A stretch of 64,000 nt of DNA. Origin: Klebsiella terrigena. Its GTDB lineage: Bacteria; Pseudomonadota; Gammaproteobacteria; Enterobacterales; Enterobacteriaceae. Shown piece by piece: positions 18,396-30,428 of this stretch. The DNA lies in the NCBI RefSeq assembly GCF_006539725.1, contig NZ_BJNO01000006.1, positions 1-64,000 of the forward strand, read 5' to 3'. Below the pieces are notes generated by a model, which saw nothing but the letters and a program-made list of their open reading frames with translations, searched no databases and was not told where the DNA came from. Position 1 is the stretch's first letter. Each line of letters opens with the position of its first letter. Position numbers and translations under genes: made by a program.

Positions 18396-19979
18396 ATGAA
18401 AACACGTAAAATCGGTTTGGCTAATTATCTTGCCTATGGATCGGGCGATTTCCTCGGCGCGGGAACCACGGCGCTCACCGCAGCATGGCTGCTCTATTTT
18501 TACACCACCTTTTGCGGCCTGTCTCCGATTCAGGCAACCCTTATCTTTGCCACCGCCAGGGTGCTGGATGCGGTAATTAGCCCGCTGATGGGCTTCCTGA
18601 CCGATAACTTTGGCACCACCCGGCTCGGCAAACGCTTCGGCAGACGAAAGTTTTTTATCCTGCTGGGTATCCCCTGCGTATTCAGCTACTCAATGATGTG
18701 GGTAGGCGATATGGGGTTCTGGTACTACCTCCTCACCTATCTGCTGTTTGATATTGTCTACACCATGATTCTGGTGCCGTACGAAACCCTGGTCCCGGAA
18801 ATGACCGATGATTTTAAACAGAAAACGAAATTCTCCGGGGCGCGTATTTCGATGGCGCAAATGTCGGCAATCCTCGCCTCATTCCTGCCGGGCGTGCTGC
18901 TTACCCACTTTGGTAAGGACAATGCGGTCTCCTTCTTTTACGCAAGCCTGGTGTTCTCGGTCCTCTGCGCGGTGATGCTGACGTTCGTCTGGTTCTTTAC
19001 CTGGGAGCGTGCGCGCGAAGCGTGGTCGGAGACGGCGCTGCGGGCCGAGGAGGAGAAGCGTAATCTCTCGCTGGCGCAGAGCCTCAATCGTCTGTTTATC
19101 GAGCTCACCTCGACGCTGCGCATTAAAATCTTCCGCCAGCATCTGGGCATGTATCTTGGCGGCTATATTGCTCAGGACGTATTTAACGCCGTCTTCACCT
19201 ACTACGTCGTCTTTGTGCTGATGCAGGAAGCCGCAGTGGCATCCAACCTGCTCGGCACCATGGCCATCTTCCAGTTTATTGCGGTCATTGCCATGATCCC
19301 GCTGTGCATCCGCTTTGGGCCGGCGCCGTCCTATCGGATGGTGGTTATCCTGTTTGGCCTCGGCTCGCTCTCCTATGCGCTGCTTTACTACGCCGGGCTG
19401 AGCGACGTTTATTCGCTGCTGCTGCTGGTTTCCGCCATTGCCGGCCTCGGCCGCGGTGGGATCAACTATGTTCCGTGGAACACCTACACCTATATTGCCG
19501 ACGTCGATGAGGCGATCACCGGCCAGCGTCGGGAGGGCATTTTCGCCGGCATCATGACGCTGACCCGCAAGGCCTCTCAGGCGGGAGCGGTAATGCTGGT
19601 GGGCATCATTATGCAGCTCTCCGGCTTTGTCTCCGGGCAGAAAACGCAGCCCGATGAGGTCAGCCATACCATCCTGCTCATTCTGAGCGTGGGCACGCTG
19701 GTGGTGCTGGCCTGCGGGTTCCTCGTCTCCCTGCGCTTTAAGCTCAACCTCGAGACCCACGGCGTGCTGCAGGCCGAAACGCGCAAAATGCGCCAATCGG
19801 GTCGGGCGCAGCCGGAGCTTGCCCGCGCCGAGGATCGGGCGGTGGTGGAGATGCTGGCCGGTATGCCTTACGCATGCCTGTGGGGAAATAACAACATTGG
19901 CTATCTGAATCGTAATAAGCCTGCCGCGCCGTCCCTCAGGCAGGGTGCTGAAATGAATTCGACATTGAACAGAGGTTAA
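18396..19979 (+). CDS. rhiT: GPH-family rhamnogalacturonide transporter, RhiT-like
   Basis: This 527-aa inner-membrane symporter has about 12 spans and the GPH loop GFLTDNFGTTRLGKRFGRRK. It is paralogous to the OgtA-like protein at 8.3 kb throughout, including the polar C-terminal tail with CLWGNN. It is followed 4 bp later by a GH105 hydrolase, the arrangement of Dickeya rhiTN, so uptake of unsaturated rhamnogalacturonan oligosaccharides is the likely role. The ATG at 18396 is preferred: AGGA lies upstream and homology begins there; a longer frame from 18336 has no support. Confidence 0.85.
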   Translation: MKTRKIGLANYLAYGSGDFLGAGTTALTAAWLLYFYTTFCGLSPIQATLIFATARVLDAVISPLMGFLTDNFGTTRLGKRFGRRKFFILLGIPCVFSYSMMWVGDMGFWYYLLTYLLFDIVYTMILVPYETLVPEMTDDFKQKTKFSGARISMAQMSAILASFLPGVLLTHFGKDNAVSFFYASLVFSVLCAVMLTFVWFFTWERAREAWSETALRAEEEKRNLSLAQSLNRLFIELTSTLRIKIFRQHLGMYLGGYIAQDVFNAVFTYYVVFVLMQEAAVASNLLGTMAIFQFIAVIAMIPLCIRFGPAPSYRMVVILFGLGSLSYALLYYAGLSDVYSLLLLVSAIAGLGRGGINYVPWNTYTYIADVDEAITGQRREGIFAGIMTLTRKASQAGAVMLVGIIMQLSGFVSGQKTQPDEVSHTILLILSVGTLVVLACGFLVSLRFKLNLETHGVLQAETRKMRQSGRAQPELARAEDRAVVEMLAGMPYACLWGNNNIGYLNRNKPAAPSLRQGAEMNSTLNRG

Positions 19980-19983
19980 TAAT

Positions 19984-21123
19984 ATGAAGGTTTGGCCTGT
20001 TAAACAGAGTCCTTTACTGCGTCAGCCGGAGCACTTTATTGCGCGCAACGAATTGCAGGCGCTTATCGAGAAAGTGACCGACAATCTGGTCAATATTCAG
20101 GATGAAACGGGCGCGTTTCTGCTACGGCTGGACGATGGGCGGGTCATTGATACTAAAGGGTGGGCCGGCTGGGAGTGGACCCACGGCGTCGGTTTATACG
20201 GTATCTATCAGTATTATCAGCAGACCGGAGATATCGCGATGCGCGATATTATCGACAGCTGGTTTGCGGACCGCTTCGCTGAAGGCGCGACCAGCAAAAA
20301 CGTCAACACCATGGCGCCATTCCTGACCCTGGCCTGGCGCTATGAGGAGACCGGCAGGCAGGAGTATTTGCCGTGGCTCGACAGCTGGGCCGAATGGGCA
20401 ATGCACGAGATGCCGCGCACCCGTCACGGCGGGATGCAGCACATCACCCTGGCGGAGGAGAACCACCAGCAGATGTGGGATGACACGCTGATGATGACCG
20501 TGCTGCCGCTGGCGAAAATCGGCAAATTACTCAACCGGCCGCAGTATGTGGAAGAGGCGACATACCAGTTTTTACTCCACGTGCAGAACCTGATGGACCG
20601 GGAGAGCGGGCTGTGGTTCCACGGCTGGAGCTATGAGGGCCAGCATAATTTCGCTCGGGCCCGCTGGGCGCGCGGCAACAGCTGGCTGACGATGGCGATC
20701 CCGGACTTTCTCGAGCTGGTGGACCTCCCCGAGCACAGCGCGGTGCGGCGCTATCTGCTTCAGGTGCTGAATGCGCAAATTGCGGCGCTGGCAGAGTGCC
20801 AGCACGAGAGCGGTCTGTGGCATACGCTGCTGGACGATCCGGATTCGTATCTTGAGGCGTCGGCAACCGCCGGCTTTGCCTACGGTATCCTGAAGGCGGT
20901 ACGTAAACGCTACGTGAGCCGGGAGTATGAGCGCGTCGCGGAGAAGGCCATGCGCGGGATCGTGCAAAATATCTCCTCGCAGGGGGAGCTGCTGCAAACC
21001 TCGTTCGGCACCGGAATGGGCTCGAATCTCGACTTCTATCGCCAGATCCCGCTCACCTCGATGCCCTACGGGCAGGCGATGGCGATCCTGTGCATGACGG
21101 AATATCTGCGCCGGTATTTCTGA
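19984..21123 (+). CDS. rhiN: GH105 unsaturated rhamnogalacturonyl hydrolase, RhiN-like
   Basis: This 379-aa cytoplasmic enzyme has the alpha/alpha6-barrel pattern of GH105 (YteR/YesR/RhiN). Motifs include WEWTHGVGLYGI near residues 62-73, QMWDDTLMM near 160-168 with the catalytic Asp, HGWSYEGQHNFARARWARGN near 215-234 and SATAGFAYGI near 295. The family hydrates the enol ether of unsaturated galacturonate at the end of rhamnogalacturonan oligomers. There is no signal peptide, in keeping with import of intact oligomers by the upstream transporter. Substrate is inferred from family and operon. Confidence 0.9.
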   Translation: MKVWPVKQSPLLRQPEHFIARNELQALIEKVTDNLVNIQDETGAFLLRLDDGRVIDTKGWAGWEWTHGVGLYGIYQYYQQTGDIAMRDIIDSWFADRFAEGATSKNVNTMAPFLTLAWRYEETGRQEYLPWLDSWAEWAMHEMPRTRHGGMQHITLAEENHQQMWDDTLMMTVLPLAKIGKLLNRPQYVEEATYQFLLHVQNLMDRESGLWFHGWSYEGQHNFARARWARGNSWLTMAIPDFLELVDLPEHSAVRRYLLQVLNAQIAALAECQHESGLWHTLLDDPDSYLEASATAGFAYGILKAVRKRYVSREYERVAEKAMRGIVQNISSQGELLQTSFGTGMGSNLDFYRQIPLTSMPYGQAMAILCMTEYLRRYF

Positions 21124-21172
21124 CGGCGAACTTTACCGGCTCTGCGCCGCGCGGCCGGAGGAGGGCGCAAAA

Positions 21173-21200
21173 AAAGAAACCGGCATAAGCCGGTTTCTTT
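21173..21200. terminator. Bidirectional terminator between rhiN and argS
   Basis: A 12-bp perfect stem AAAGAAACCGGC/GCCGGTTTCTTT with an ATAA loop has T-rich tails on both strands, the longer one for argS. Confidence 0.88.
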
Positions 21201-21219
21201 ATCGTTTATCAGAGCGGTA

Positions 21220-22953
21220 TTACATCCGCTCGACGGTTTCAATACCTAAGGTATCCAGACCGGTCTTCAGGGTTTTGGCGGTCAGCTGCGCCAGCTTCAG
21301 GCGGCTGTTGCGCGTCTCTTCGCTCTCCGCGGAGAGGATCGGGCAGTGCTCGTAGAAGCCGGAGAACAGGCCGGCCAGATCGTACAGGTAGGCGCACATG
21401 ACGTGCGGGGTCCCTTCGCGCGCAACGACGGTCAGCGTCTCTTCAAACTGCAGCAGACGTGCGGCCAGCTGCGCTTCGCGATCTTCGGTGATGATGACCG
21501 GCGCCGCGGCCAGCGCGCGCTCGTCAATCTCCGCTTTACGGAACACCGACAGCACGCGGGTATAGGCATACTGCATGTAAGGCGCGGTGTTGCCTTCAAA
21601 CGCCAGCATGTTGTCCCAGTCGAAGATGTAGTCGGTGGTACGGTTCTTGGACAGATCCGCATATTTTACCGCCCCGATACCGACCGCGTTAGCCAGCTTC
21701 TCCAGCTCGTCGGCAGGCATATCCGGGTTTTTCTCGGCAACCAGGCGACGCGCGCGTTCCAGCGCTTCGTCCAGCAGGTCGGCAAGCTTCACGGTACCGC
21801 CGGCGCGGGTTTTAAACGGCTTACCGTCTTTACCGAGCATCATGCCAAACATATGGTGCTCCAGCGGGACGGAACCCGGCACGTAGCCCGCTTTACGCAC
21901 GATGGTCCACGCCTGCATCAGGTGCTGGTGCTGGCGGGAATCGATGTAGTAGAGCACGCGATCGGCGTGCAGGGTTTCGTAACGGTATTTTGCGCAGGCG
22001 ATATCGGTGGTGGTGTAGAGATAGCCGCCATCCTTTTTCTGGATGATAACGCCCATCGGTTCGCCTTCCTTGTTTTTGTACTCATCAAGGAATACTACGG
22101 TGGCGCCTTCGCTCTCAACGGCCAGGCCCTGTGCTTTCAGATCGGCAACGATACCCGGCAGCATCGGGTTGTACAGGCTTTCACCCATTACGTCGTCGCG
22201 AGTCAGGGTCACGTTCAGGCGGTCATAGGTAATCTGGTTTTGCGACATGGTAATGTCGACCAGCTGGCGCCACATCTGGCGGAAGTACTCGTCGCCGCCC
22301 TGCAGTTTAACCACGTAGCTGCGCGCGCGCTCGGCGAAGGCTTCGTCTTCGTCGTAGTGCTTTTTCGCTTCACGGTAAAAGCCTTCGAGGTCCGCCAGCG
22401 CCATTTCGCCGGCATTTTCCTGCTGCTGCTTTTCGAGCCAGGCGATCAGCATCCCAAACTGGGTGCCCCAGTCGCCGACGTGGTTAGCGCGAATCACCTT
22501 GTGGCCGAGGAACTCGAGGGTACGAACCGCGGCGTCACCAATGATGGTGGAGCGCAGGTGGCCGACGTGCATCTCTTTTGCCACGTTAGGTGCTGAATAG
22601 TCGACGACGATAGTCTGCGCCTGCGGCTGGGCAACGCCAAGGCGCTCTGCGGACAGCGCCTGGCTAACGTTGGCGGCTAAAAACGCCGGGTCGAGGAAAA
22701 TATTGATGAAGCCAGGCCCGGCGATTTCGACCTTGTTGGCAATGCCGTTCAGATCGAGATGAGACAGCACCTGCTCTGCCAGTTGTCGCGGTGCCATACC
22801 CAGTTTTTTAGCGACTGCCATCACGCCGTTGGCCTGATAGTCACCGAACTGGATTTTTGCTGACTGGCGGACCTGCGGTTCGCAATCGGCAGGGGCGCCT
22901 GCCGCGATCAGGGCGTGGCTGACTTTTTCTGAGAGAAGAGCCTGAATATTCAC
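21220..22953 (-). CDS. argS: Arginyl-tRNA synthetase
   Basis: This 577-aa class I aminoacyl-tRNA synthetase has the E. coli ArgRS length. The HIGH motif reads HVGH within [20 protein letters not shown] near residue 130. A canonical KMSKS is absent, as usual in this enzyme; [10 protein letters not shown] occupies its place. The N-terminal additional domain and C-terminal DALR anticodon-binding domain are complete, ending [10 protein letters not shown]. It charges tRNA-Arg in the cytoplasm. Confidence 0.97.
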   Translation of the reverse strand: MNIQALLSEKVSHALIAAGAPADCEPQVRQSAKIQFGDYQANGVMAVAKKLGMAPRQLAEQVLSHLDLNGIANKVEIAGPGFINIFLDPAFLAANVSQALSAERLGVAQPQAQTIVVDYSAPNVAKEMHVGHLRSTIIGDAAVRTLEFLGHKVIRANHVGDWGTQFGMLIAWLEKQQQENAGEMALADLEGFYREAKKHYDEDEAFAERARSYVVKLQGGDEYFRQMWRQLVDITMSQNQITYDRLNVTLTRDDVMGESLYNPMLPGIVADLKAQGLAVESEGATVVFLDEYKNKEGEPMGVIIQKKDGGYLYTTTDIACAKYRYETLHADRVLYYIDSRQHQHLMQAWTIVRKAGYVPGSVPLEHHMFGMMLGKDGKPFKTRAGGTVKLADLLDEALERARRLVAEKNPDMPADELEKLANAVGIGAVKYADLSKNRTTDYIFDWDNMLAFEGNTAPYMQYAYTRVLSVFRKAEIDERALAAAPVIITEDREAQLAARLLQFEETLTVVAREGTPHVMCAYLYDLAGLFSGFYEHCPILSAESEETRNSRLKLAQLTAKTLKTGLDTLGIETVERM

Positions 22954-23182
22954 CGGAATACCTTACTTTTAAGGCGCCGTAACCCCTGCTGGGTGGCGCC
23001 GGAATGTGGACAAATTAGGGCAGGAGTATACTGCATTTGCACCCCTGCGTCAGCCCTGCGCGCGCGTTGCCGGGCGGCGTGCTTAACGAATAACCAGCGC
23101 GGACAGGATAAAGAAGATTGCAGGTTGGTCGCCGCCGGGAAACGCGATAAATTAGCCCCTTTAGCGAGCGTCGAGGTCAAGA

Positions 23183-23752
23183 ATGGCGAACTGGCAGCAA
23201 ATTGATGAACTTCAGGATATTACCGCGGATCTGCCGCGCTTCACCGAGGCGTTAGGCCAGCTGGCCGCGCGGCTCGGGCTGGATATTGCGCCCCTGTCTG
23301 CGGACCACATCTCTCTGCGCTGTCATCAGAATACAACCGCGGCGCGCTGGCGGCTCGGGCTTGAGCAGTGCGGCACGCTGCTCTCAGAAAACACCATTAA
23401 CGGTCGGCCTATCTGCCTGTTTAAGCTGGATGAACCTGTGATCGTGGCGCACTGGCGCTTTAGCGTGGTTGAGCTGCCGTGGCCCGGGGAAAAGCGCTAC
23501 CCGCACGAGGGCTGGGAGCACGTTGAGATTGTGCTCGCCGGCGAGCCGGAAACGCTTAATGCCCGCGCGCTGGCGCTGCTCTCCGACGACGGCCTCAGCC
23601 AGCCGGGGATATTCGTCAAAACCAGCTCGCCGAAAGGGCAGCACGAACGCCTGGCAAATCCGACGCTGGCGGTGACGGACGGGAGCGTGACGATCAAGTT
23701 TCACCCGTGGTCCATCGAGCAAATTATCGCTAGTGAAAAAACGGATGCGTAA
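23183..23752 (+). CDS. yecM: VOC-like protein YecM
   Basis: This 189-aa protein corresponds to E. coli YecM. The fold is a vicinal-oxygen-chelate-like metal-binding domain. Candidate ligands are His in ADHISLRC near residue 36, Glu in the FSVVELPWPG stretch near residue 98 and His/Glu in GWEHVEIV near residue 114. The activity is not known. It lies divergent from argS and upstream of cutC, as in E. coli. Confidence 0.9.
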   Translation: MANWQQIDELQDITADLPRFTEALGQLAARLGLDIAPLSADHISLRCHQNTTAARWRLGLEQCGTLLSENTINGRPICLFKLDEPVIVAHWRFSVVELPWPGEKRYPHEGWEHVEIVLAGEPETLNARALALLSDDGLSQPGIFVKTSSPKGQHERLANPTLAVTDGSVTIKFHPWSIEQIIASEKTDA

Positions 23753-23828
23753 CAGTGTGAAGCTACGCGGTTTCTGAACCGAAAAATCGTGACATGCTGT
23801 GTTGCCCGCGGCGTGAATGGAGAATGGA

Positions 23829-24563
23829 ATGACGCTACTGGAAGTATGCTGTTACAGCACGGAGTGCGCCGAAGAGGCGCAGCGACGCGGTGCAGATCGC
23901 ATCGAACTGTGCGCCGCGCCGCAGGAGGGAGGGCTAACGCCGTCGCTGGGCGTGCTCAAAACGGCCCGCAGGACCCTGACTATCCCGGTGCATCCGATTA
24001 TTCGCCCGCGCGGCGGTGATTTTTGCTATACCGAGGGCGAGTTTGCGGCGATGCTCGACGACGTGGCGACGGTTCGAGAACTGGGTTTTCCGGGCCTCGT
24101 GATTGGCGTTCTGGACGCCGACGGCCGGGTTGATACCGCGCGGATGCGTAAAATTATGGCCGCGGCGGGACCGCTGTCGGTTACCTTCCACCGGGCTTTC
24201 GATATGTGCGCAAACCCGCATCAGGCCTACGCTGCCCTGGCTGAATTAGGCGTTGCGCGGATCCTAACATCCGGTCAGCAGGCGAGCGCAGAAAAAGGTA
24301 TTTCATTAATTTTGGAACTTATTGCCCTGGGCGATACTCCAATCATTATGGCCGGAGCAGGGGTGCGAGCAGCAAACCTGTCTCAGTTCCTCGAAGCCGG
24401 CGTAAAAGAAGTGCACAGCTCCGCCGGCCAGTGGCTGCCTTCGCCGATGCGCTTTCGTAATTCCAGGCTGTCGATGTCTACGGATGCCGAAGCAGATGAA
24501 TATTCACGCTATGCCGTTAACGGCGCAGCGGTGGCGGAAATGAAGAGCATTATTTCCGCCTGA
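23829..24563 (+). CDS. cutC: CutC family protein
   Basis: This 244-aa TIM-barrel protein aligns with E. coli CutC: LLEVCCYS at the start, [43 protein letters not shown] and [10 protein letters not shown]. CutC was proposed to act in copper homeostasis, but later work in E. coli tied the phenotype to the sRNA MicL. A MicL-type RNA would lie within the cutC 3' region here too, which I did not verify. The start at 23829 follows GGAGA and matches the family; a frame from 23817 is less likely. Confidence 0.93.
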   Translation: MTLLEVCCYSTECAEEAQRRGADRIELCAAPQEGGLTPSLGVLKTARRTLTIPVHPIIRPRGGDFCYTEGEFAAMLDDVATVRELGFPGLVIGVLDADGRVDTARMRKIMAAAGPLSVTFHRAFDMCANPHQAYAALAELGVARILTSGQQASAEKGISLILELIALGDTPIIMAGAGVRAANLSQFLEAGVKEVHSSAGQWLPSPMRFRNSRLSMSTDAEADEYSRYAVNGAAVAEMKSIISA

Positions 24564-24679
24564 GTGCCCGCGTTGTTTGCGCGCAGCCTGCGGGCTGGTC
24601 AGCACAACGGCTGCGGGCAGAGAGAGAAAACCGTTTTTTGCTGCACATCATGTCGCCCAATATGATGATTGCCCGTACC

Positions 24680-24712
24680 AGGCCCCTGCAATTTCAACAG
24701 GGGCCTTTTTTT
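24680..24712 (+). terminator. Strong terminator downstream of cutC
   Basis: AGGCCCCTG/CAGGGGCCT with a 9-nt loop is followed by seven T. It lies about 120 nt after cutC, the kind of position expected for a 3'-end-derived small RNA such as MicL. Confidence 0.9.
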
Positions 24713-24759
24713 ATGCAAAATTTCGCGACCGATCGCCGGGGCGCGATGCCCGGGCGGCG

Positions 24760-26543
<1,784 letters not shown>

Positions 26544-26939
26544 CTAATGTAAGGAGAAAACCAACTCCCAGGGCATATACCACAGGTTAGCGAGCACCAT
26601 CAGCACCAGCGCGCACCAGGTGGCGCTCATGCCGGAACGACGCCAGCTGTAGAGCCGGTGATGGAAACCGTAAGAGTGCATCAGCCGGCCGGCGATGAGC
26701 AGGATACCGCCGAGATGCACCATCCAGTTTTGCGCGCCGTTCATCTCGACAAACAGCAGCAGGATAAGCCCGATCGGCAGATATTCAACCGCATTGCCGT
26801 GCACGCGGATAGCGACCTGTAGCTCGCTAAAGCCGCCGTCGCCGTATCCGACGTGGTACTGCGTGCGCAGGCGTACGACGTCAAAAGAAAACTTGATTAA
26901 CAATAACGCACCCAGGACGGCATACAGCGCGCTGACCAT
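26544..26939 (-). CDS. yecN: MAPEG family membrane protein YecN
   Basis: This 131-aa inner-membrane protein has four hydrophobic helices and the MAPEG family pattern VRIHGNAVEYLPIGL-like segment (here AIRVHGNAVEYLPIGLILLL near residues 43-62). MAPEG proteins include glutathione-linked membrane enzymes, but YecN activity is unknown. Its length equals E. coli YecN. It lies upstream of cmoA on the same strand. Confidence 0.9.
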   Translation of the reverse strand: MVSALYAVLGALLLIKFSFDVVRLRTQYHVGYGDGGFSELQVAIRVHGNAVEYLPIGLILLLFVEMNGAQNWMVHLGGILLIAGRLMHSYGFHHRLYSWRRSGMSATWCALVLMVLANLWYMPWELVFSLH

Positions 26940-26992
26940 ACAAAAAACTCCCTTTCACTGTGTCAGATGGCTCCGACTATCATAGCAGGATA

Positions 26993-27811
26993 TCAGAAAA
27001 GAGAGGTCTGCTGAGGAATTGACGGTGCCGGGCCGACGTCGGGCAGCACCGCGCGTAAATCGGCCCACAGGGTGTCGACCAGCGCAGGCGCGTGGGCGAT
27101 ATCCGGCGTATGCAGGAACAGGTAGGGCGTGGTCGATTGGCTCCACTTCGGCAGCGTCTGCAGCCAGATGCGAAACAGCTCGTGGTTCTGCGCCATATCG
27201 TCGCTGCCGATGAAGCGAACCAGCGGATGATGCGCGGTGACCACCGCGTGGACCGGGAGCCGGGGCTTTTTACGCTGCGCGTCGAGCGCGGCCGGGCTGC
27301 GGGCGGTAACGCTGTGCACCGGACGGCTATCGAGGATCACCCGGTTAACGGCGCGCTGGTGCAGCCCACGGTTGAGCTGCTGCTCGTCGTCACCCTTGGC
27401 AAAAAAGGCCGGATGCCGTACCTCTACGCCGTAGGTGAAGCCGTCGGGCAGCGCGTCGAGAAACTGCCACAGGGCGGGGAGGTCGCGCGGACCGAAGGTC
27501 GCAGGCAGCTGCAGCCAGTACTGGCCGATACGCGTTTCCAGCGGCGCGAGCCGGGTAAAAAACTCACGGCTTAAATCGCCGCAGTTGCGCAGCGCCGCCT
27601 GATGAGAAATGGTGGCCGGAAACTTAAAGCAGAAGCGGAAGTCGTCGTGGGTTTGCTCGAACCAGCGGGCCACTATCTCGGCTTTAGGCAACGCGTAGAG
27701 GGTCGTATTCCCCTCTACGCAGTTAAAGTGCTGAGCGTACTGTTCCAGACTGGTTATGCCAAGGCGCGCCCATTTCGGATGCGACCATTGCGGGAGCCCG
27801 ATATAGATCAT
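26993..27811 (-). CDS. yecE: DUF72 family protein YecE
   Basis: This 272-aa TIM-barrel-like DUF72 protein has the family features [12 protein letters not shown] at the start, [34 protein letters not shown] near residue 57-69 and [11 protein letters not shown] near residue 125-135. DUF72 function is not established. The length equals E. coli YecE. The start overlaps the yecD stop by 4 bp, so the two are probably cotranscribed. Confidence 0.92.
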   Translation of the reverse strand: MIYIGLPQWSHPKWARLGITSLEQYAQHFNCVEGNTTLYALPKAEIVARWFEQTHDDFRFCFKFPATISHQAALRNCGDLSREFFTRLAPLETRIGQYWLQLPATFGPRDLPALWQFLDALPDGFTYGVEVRHPAFFAKGDDEQQLNRGLHQRAVNRVILDSRPVHSVTARSPAALDAQRKKPRLPVHAVVTAHHPLVRFIGSDDMAQNHELFRIWLQTLPKWSQSTTPYLFLHTPDIAHAPALVDTLWADLRAVLPDVGPAPSIPQQTSLF

Positions 27812-28374
27812 AGCGCGGCGAGAATGTCCTCAGTGCTGCGCACGCGGGCAATGCGCGGGAAGATATTCGTCATGCTGCCCTGGTGCTGCTCGGCGGAGGC
27901 CGCGCTGCAGGCGTCCTCGGCGATCAGCAGATTGAAGCCCAGCTCCCAGGCGTTGCGCGCGGTAGATTCAACGCCAATATTGGTTGAGATACCGCACAGA
28001 ATAATGGTGTCGATACCGCGGCGGCGCAGCTGCAGTTCGAGGTCGGTGCCGTAAAAGGCGCCCCACTGGCGCTTGGTGACTTCGATATCGCTATCCTGTT
28101 TGCCCAGCGCAAGCGGCCAGGTCCACCAGTTATCCGGCAGCGCATGCGCCCCTGTCTGCGCATCAACCGGCTGTTTTAGCGCTTCGCCAAAGTCGGCAGA
28201 CCAGCCGACGCGGACCATGATGACCGGCGAGCCCTGCTGACGGCATTTCTCCGCCAGACGAGCGGCGCGAGCGACCACTTCATCGGCGCGGTGTGGGCCG
28301 CCGGCGAACGGCAAAATGCCTTCCTGCAGGTCGATGACCACAAGCGCCGTTTTTTTCGCATTGAGTTCTGGCAT
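27808..28374 (-). CDS. yecD: Isochorismatase-family hydrolase YecD
   Basis: This 188-aa alpha/beta hydrolase has the conserved acidic motif [10 protein letters not shown] near residues 12-21 and [12 protein letters not shown] near residues 130-141. The position that is the nucleophilic Cys in cysteine-dependent amidases of the family (TN-x-C-V-E-S) is Gly here. True isochorismatases such as EntB also have Gly there. The substrate is unknown. It matches E. coli YecD and overlaps yecE by 4 bp. Confidence 0.9.
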   Translation of the reverse strand: MPELNAKKTALVVIDLQEGILPFAGGPHRADEVVARAARLAEKCRQQGSPVIMVRVGWSADFGEALKQPVDAQTGAHALPDNWWTWPLALGKQDSDIEVTKRQWGAFYGTDLELQLRRRGIDTIILCGISTNIGVESTARNAWELGFNLLIAEDACSAASAEQHQGSMTNIFPRIARVRSTEDILAAL

Positions 28375-28531
28375 AGTATCCCCGTATCTTCTGTAGTTTG
28401 GCCGTTACAATACCGTTGCCATTCACGCTCCAGGGTAACAAATTTTGTTAATTTTTGTGAGCGTAGCCAATAAGCGCGCAGCAAAGCAACGTACAAACTG
28501 CGTCGGGCTTATCGTGCGGCAGAATTTCCAG

Positions 28532-28537
28532 TATAAT
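28532..28537 (+). promoter_or_regulatory. Candidate -10 of aspS
   Basis: A perfect TATAAT lies 103 bp upstream of aspS, with a weak TTATCG 17 bp earlier as -35. The 28375-28639 region holds no gene and also contains the yecD promoter on the other strand. Confidence 0.5.
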
Positions 28538-28639
28538 AGCCGCCTTTTTTCATTCAGTTGTGACATTCAGCTAAAGCCGCAACTTCGTGGCCTGCAGAGC
28601 AGGCAACAATCCGCCAGTGGCTAAGTTAAGGGATATCTC

Positions 28640-30427
28640 ATGCGTACAGAATATTGCGGGCAGCTGCGTCTGTCCCACGTGGGGCAGCAGGTGACTCTGT
28701 GTGGTTGGGTCAACCGTCGTCGTGATCTTGGTAGCCTTATCTTCATTGATATGCGTGACCGCGAAGGCATCGTACAGGTGTTTTTCGATCCGGAACGTGC
28801 GGATGCATTAAAGCTGGCCTCCGAACTGCGTAATGAGTTCTGTATCCAGGTGACGGGCACCGTGCGTGCGCGTGACGAAAAAAACGTCAACAGCGATATG
28901 GCCACCGGCGCCATCGAAGTGCTGGCTTCCGATCTGACCATCATCAACCGCTCAGAAGCGCTGCCGCTGGATTCTAACCACGTCAACACCGAAGAAGCGC
29001 GACTGAAATACCGCTATCTGGATCTGCGTCGTCCGGAAATGGCCCAGCGTCTGAAAACGCGGGCAAAAATCACCAGCCTGGTCCGTCGTTTTATGGACGA
29101 GCACGGTTTCCTCGATATCGAAACCCCGATGCTGACCAAGGCCACGCCGGAAGGCGCGCGCGACTATCTGGTTCCGAGCCGCGTTCATAAAGGCAAGTTC
29201 TACGCGCTGCCGCAGTCTCCTCAGCTCTTCAAACAGCTGCTGATGATGTCCGGCTTCGACCGCTACTATCAGATCGTGAAATGCTTCCGTGATGAAGACC
29301 TGCGCGCCGACCGCCAGCCGGAATTCACCCAGATCGACGTGGAAACCTCCTTCATGACCGCACCGCAGGTGCGCGAAGTGATGGAAGCGCTGGTTCACGA
29401 GCTTTGGCTGAACGTGAAGGGCGTGGATCTGGGCGAGTTCCCGATCATGACCTTTGCCGAGGCCGAGCGTCGCTACGGTTCCGATAAGCCGGACCTGCGC
29501 AACCCGCTGGAGCTGGTGGATATTGCTGACCTGGTGAAAGCGGTTGAATTTGCCGTCTTCTCCGGCCCGGCAAATGATGCCAAAGGTCGCGTTGCCGCAC
29601 TGCGCGTGCCGGGCGGCGCGGCGCTGACCCGTAAGCAAATCGATGAGTACGGCAAGTTCGTGCAGATATACGGCGCCAAAGGCCTGGCGTATATGAAGGT
29701 CAACGAGCGCGCAAAAGGCCTCGAAGGCATCAACAGCCCGGTTGCTAAATTCCTCAACGCGGAAATCGTCGAAGCTATTCTTGAGCGCACCGCAGCCCAG
29801 GACGGCGATATGATTTTCTTCGGCGCTGATAATAAGAAAGTGGTTGCCGATGCCCTGGGCGCGCTGCGCCTGAAGCTGGGTAAAGACTTAAGCATCACCG
29901 ACGAAACCAAGTGGGCGCCGCTGTGGGTTATCGACTTCCCGATGTTTGAAGACGATGGCGAAGGCGGCCTGACCGCGATGCACCACCCGTTCACCTCTCC
30001 GCGCGATATGACCGCGGACGAGCTGAAAGCCGCGCCGGAAACGGCGATTGCCAACGCCTACGATATGGTCATTAACGGTTACGAAGTCGGCGGCGGCTCG
30101 GTGCGTATTCACAGCGGTGAAATGCAGCAGACCGTGTTCGGCATCCTCGGGATCAACGAGCAGGAGCAGCGTGAGAAGTTTGGCTTCCTGCTGGATGCGT
30201 TGAAATACGGTACGCCGCCGCACGCGGGCCTCGCATTCGGCCTTGACCGTCTGACGATGCTGCTGACCGGCACCGATAACATCCGCGACGTTATCGCTTT
30301 CCCGAAAACAACCGCCGCCGCCTGTCTGATGACCGAAGCACCGAGCTTCGCCAATCCGACCTCGCTGGGTGAATTAGGTATTCAGGTTGTGGCGAAAGAG
30401 ACAAAAGAGTCTGCGGAGAATAAGTAA
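28640..30427 (+). CDS. aspS: Aspartyl-tRNA synthetase
   Basis: This 595-aa class II synthetase has an N-terminal OB-fold anticodon-binding domain (residues about 1-105, with [20 protein letters not shown]), class II motif 1 around residues 135-150, motif 2 with the [18 protein letters not shown] stretch near 216-233, the bacterial GAD insertion near 290-420, and motif 3 [15 protein letters not shown] near 532-546. It charges tRNA-Asp. nudB starts 1 bp after its stop, so they are likely cotranscribed. Confidence 0.97.
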   Translation: MRTEYCGQLRLSHVGQQVTLCGWVNRRRDLGSLIFIDMRDREGIVQVFFDPERADALKLASELRNEFCIQVTGTVRARDEKNVNSDMATGAIEVLASDLTIINRSEALPLDSNHVNTEEARLKYRYLDLRRPEMAQRLKTRAKITSLVRRFMDEHGFLDIETPMLTKATPEGARDYLVPSRVHKGKFYALPQSPQLFKQLLMMSGFDRYYQIVKCFRDEDLRADRQPEFTQIDVETSFMTAPQVREVMEALVHELWLNVKGVDLGEFPIMTFAEAERRYGSDKPDLRNPLELVDIADLVKAVEFAVFSGPANDAKGRVAALRVPGGAALTRKQIDEYGKFVQIYGAKGLAYMKVNERAKGLEGINSPVAKFLNAEIVEAILERTAAQDGDMIFFGADNKKVVADALGALRLKLGKDLSITDETKWAPLWVIDFPMFEDDGEGGLTAMHHPFTSPRDMTADELKAAPETAIANAYDMVINGYEVGGGSVRIHSGEMQQTVFGILGINEQEQREKFGFLLDALKYGTPPHAGLAFGLDRLTMLLTGTDNIRDVIAFPKTTAAACLMTEAPSFANPTSLGELGIQVVAKETKESAENK

Positions 30428-30428
30428 G

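Noticed and set aside
21346-22596. 416-aa open frame on the strand opposite argS
   Set aside because: It is the complement of a highly conserved synthetase gene with GC-biased third positions. No ribosome site or recognisable domain supports it.
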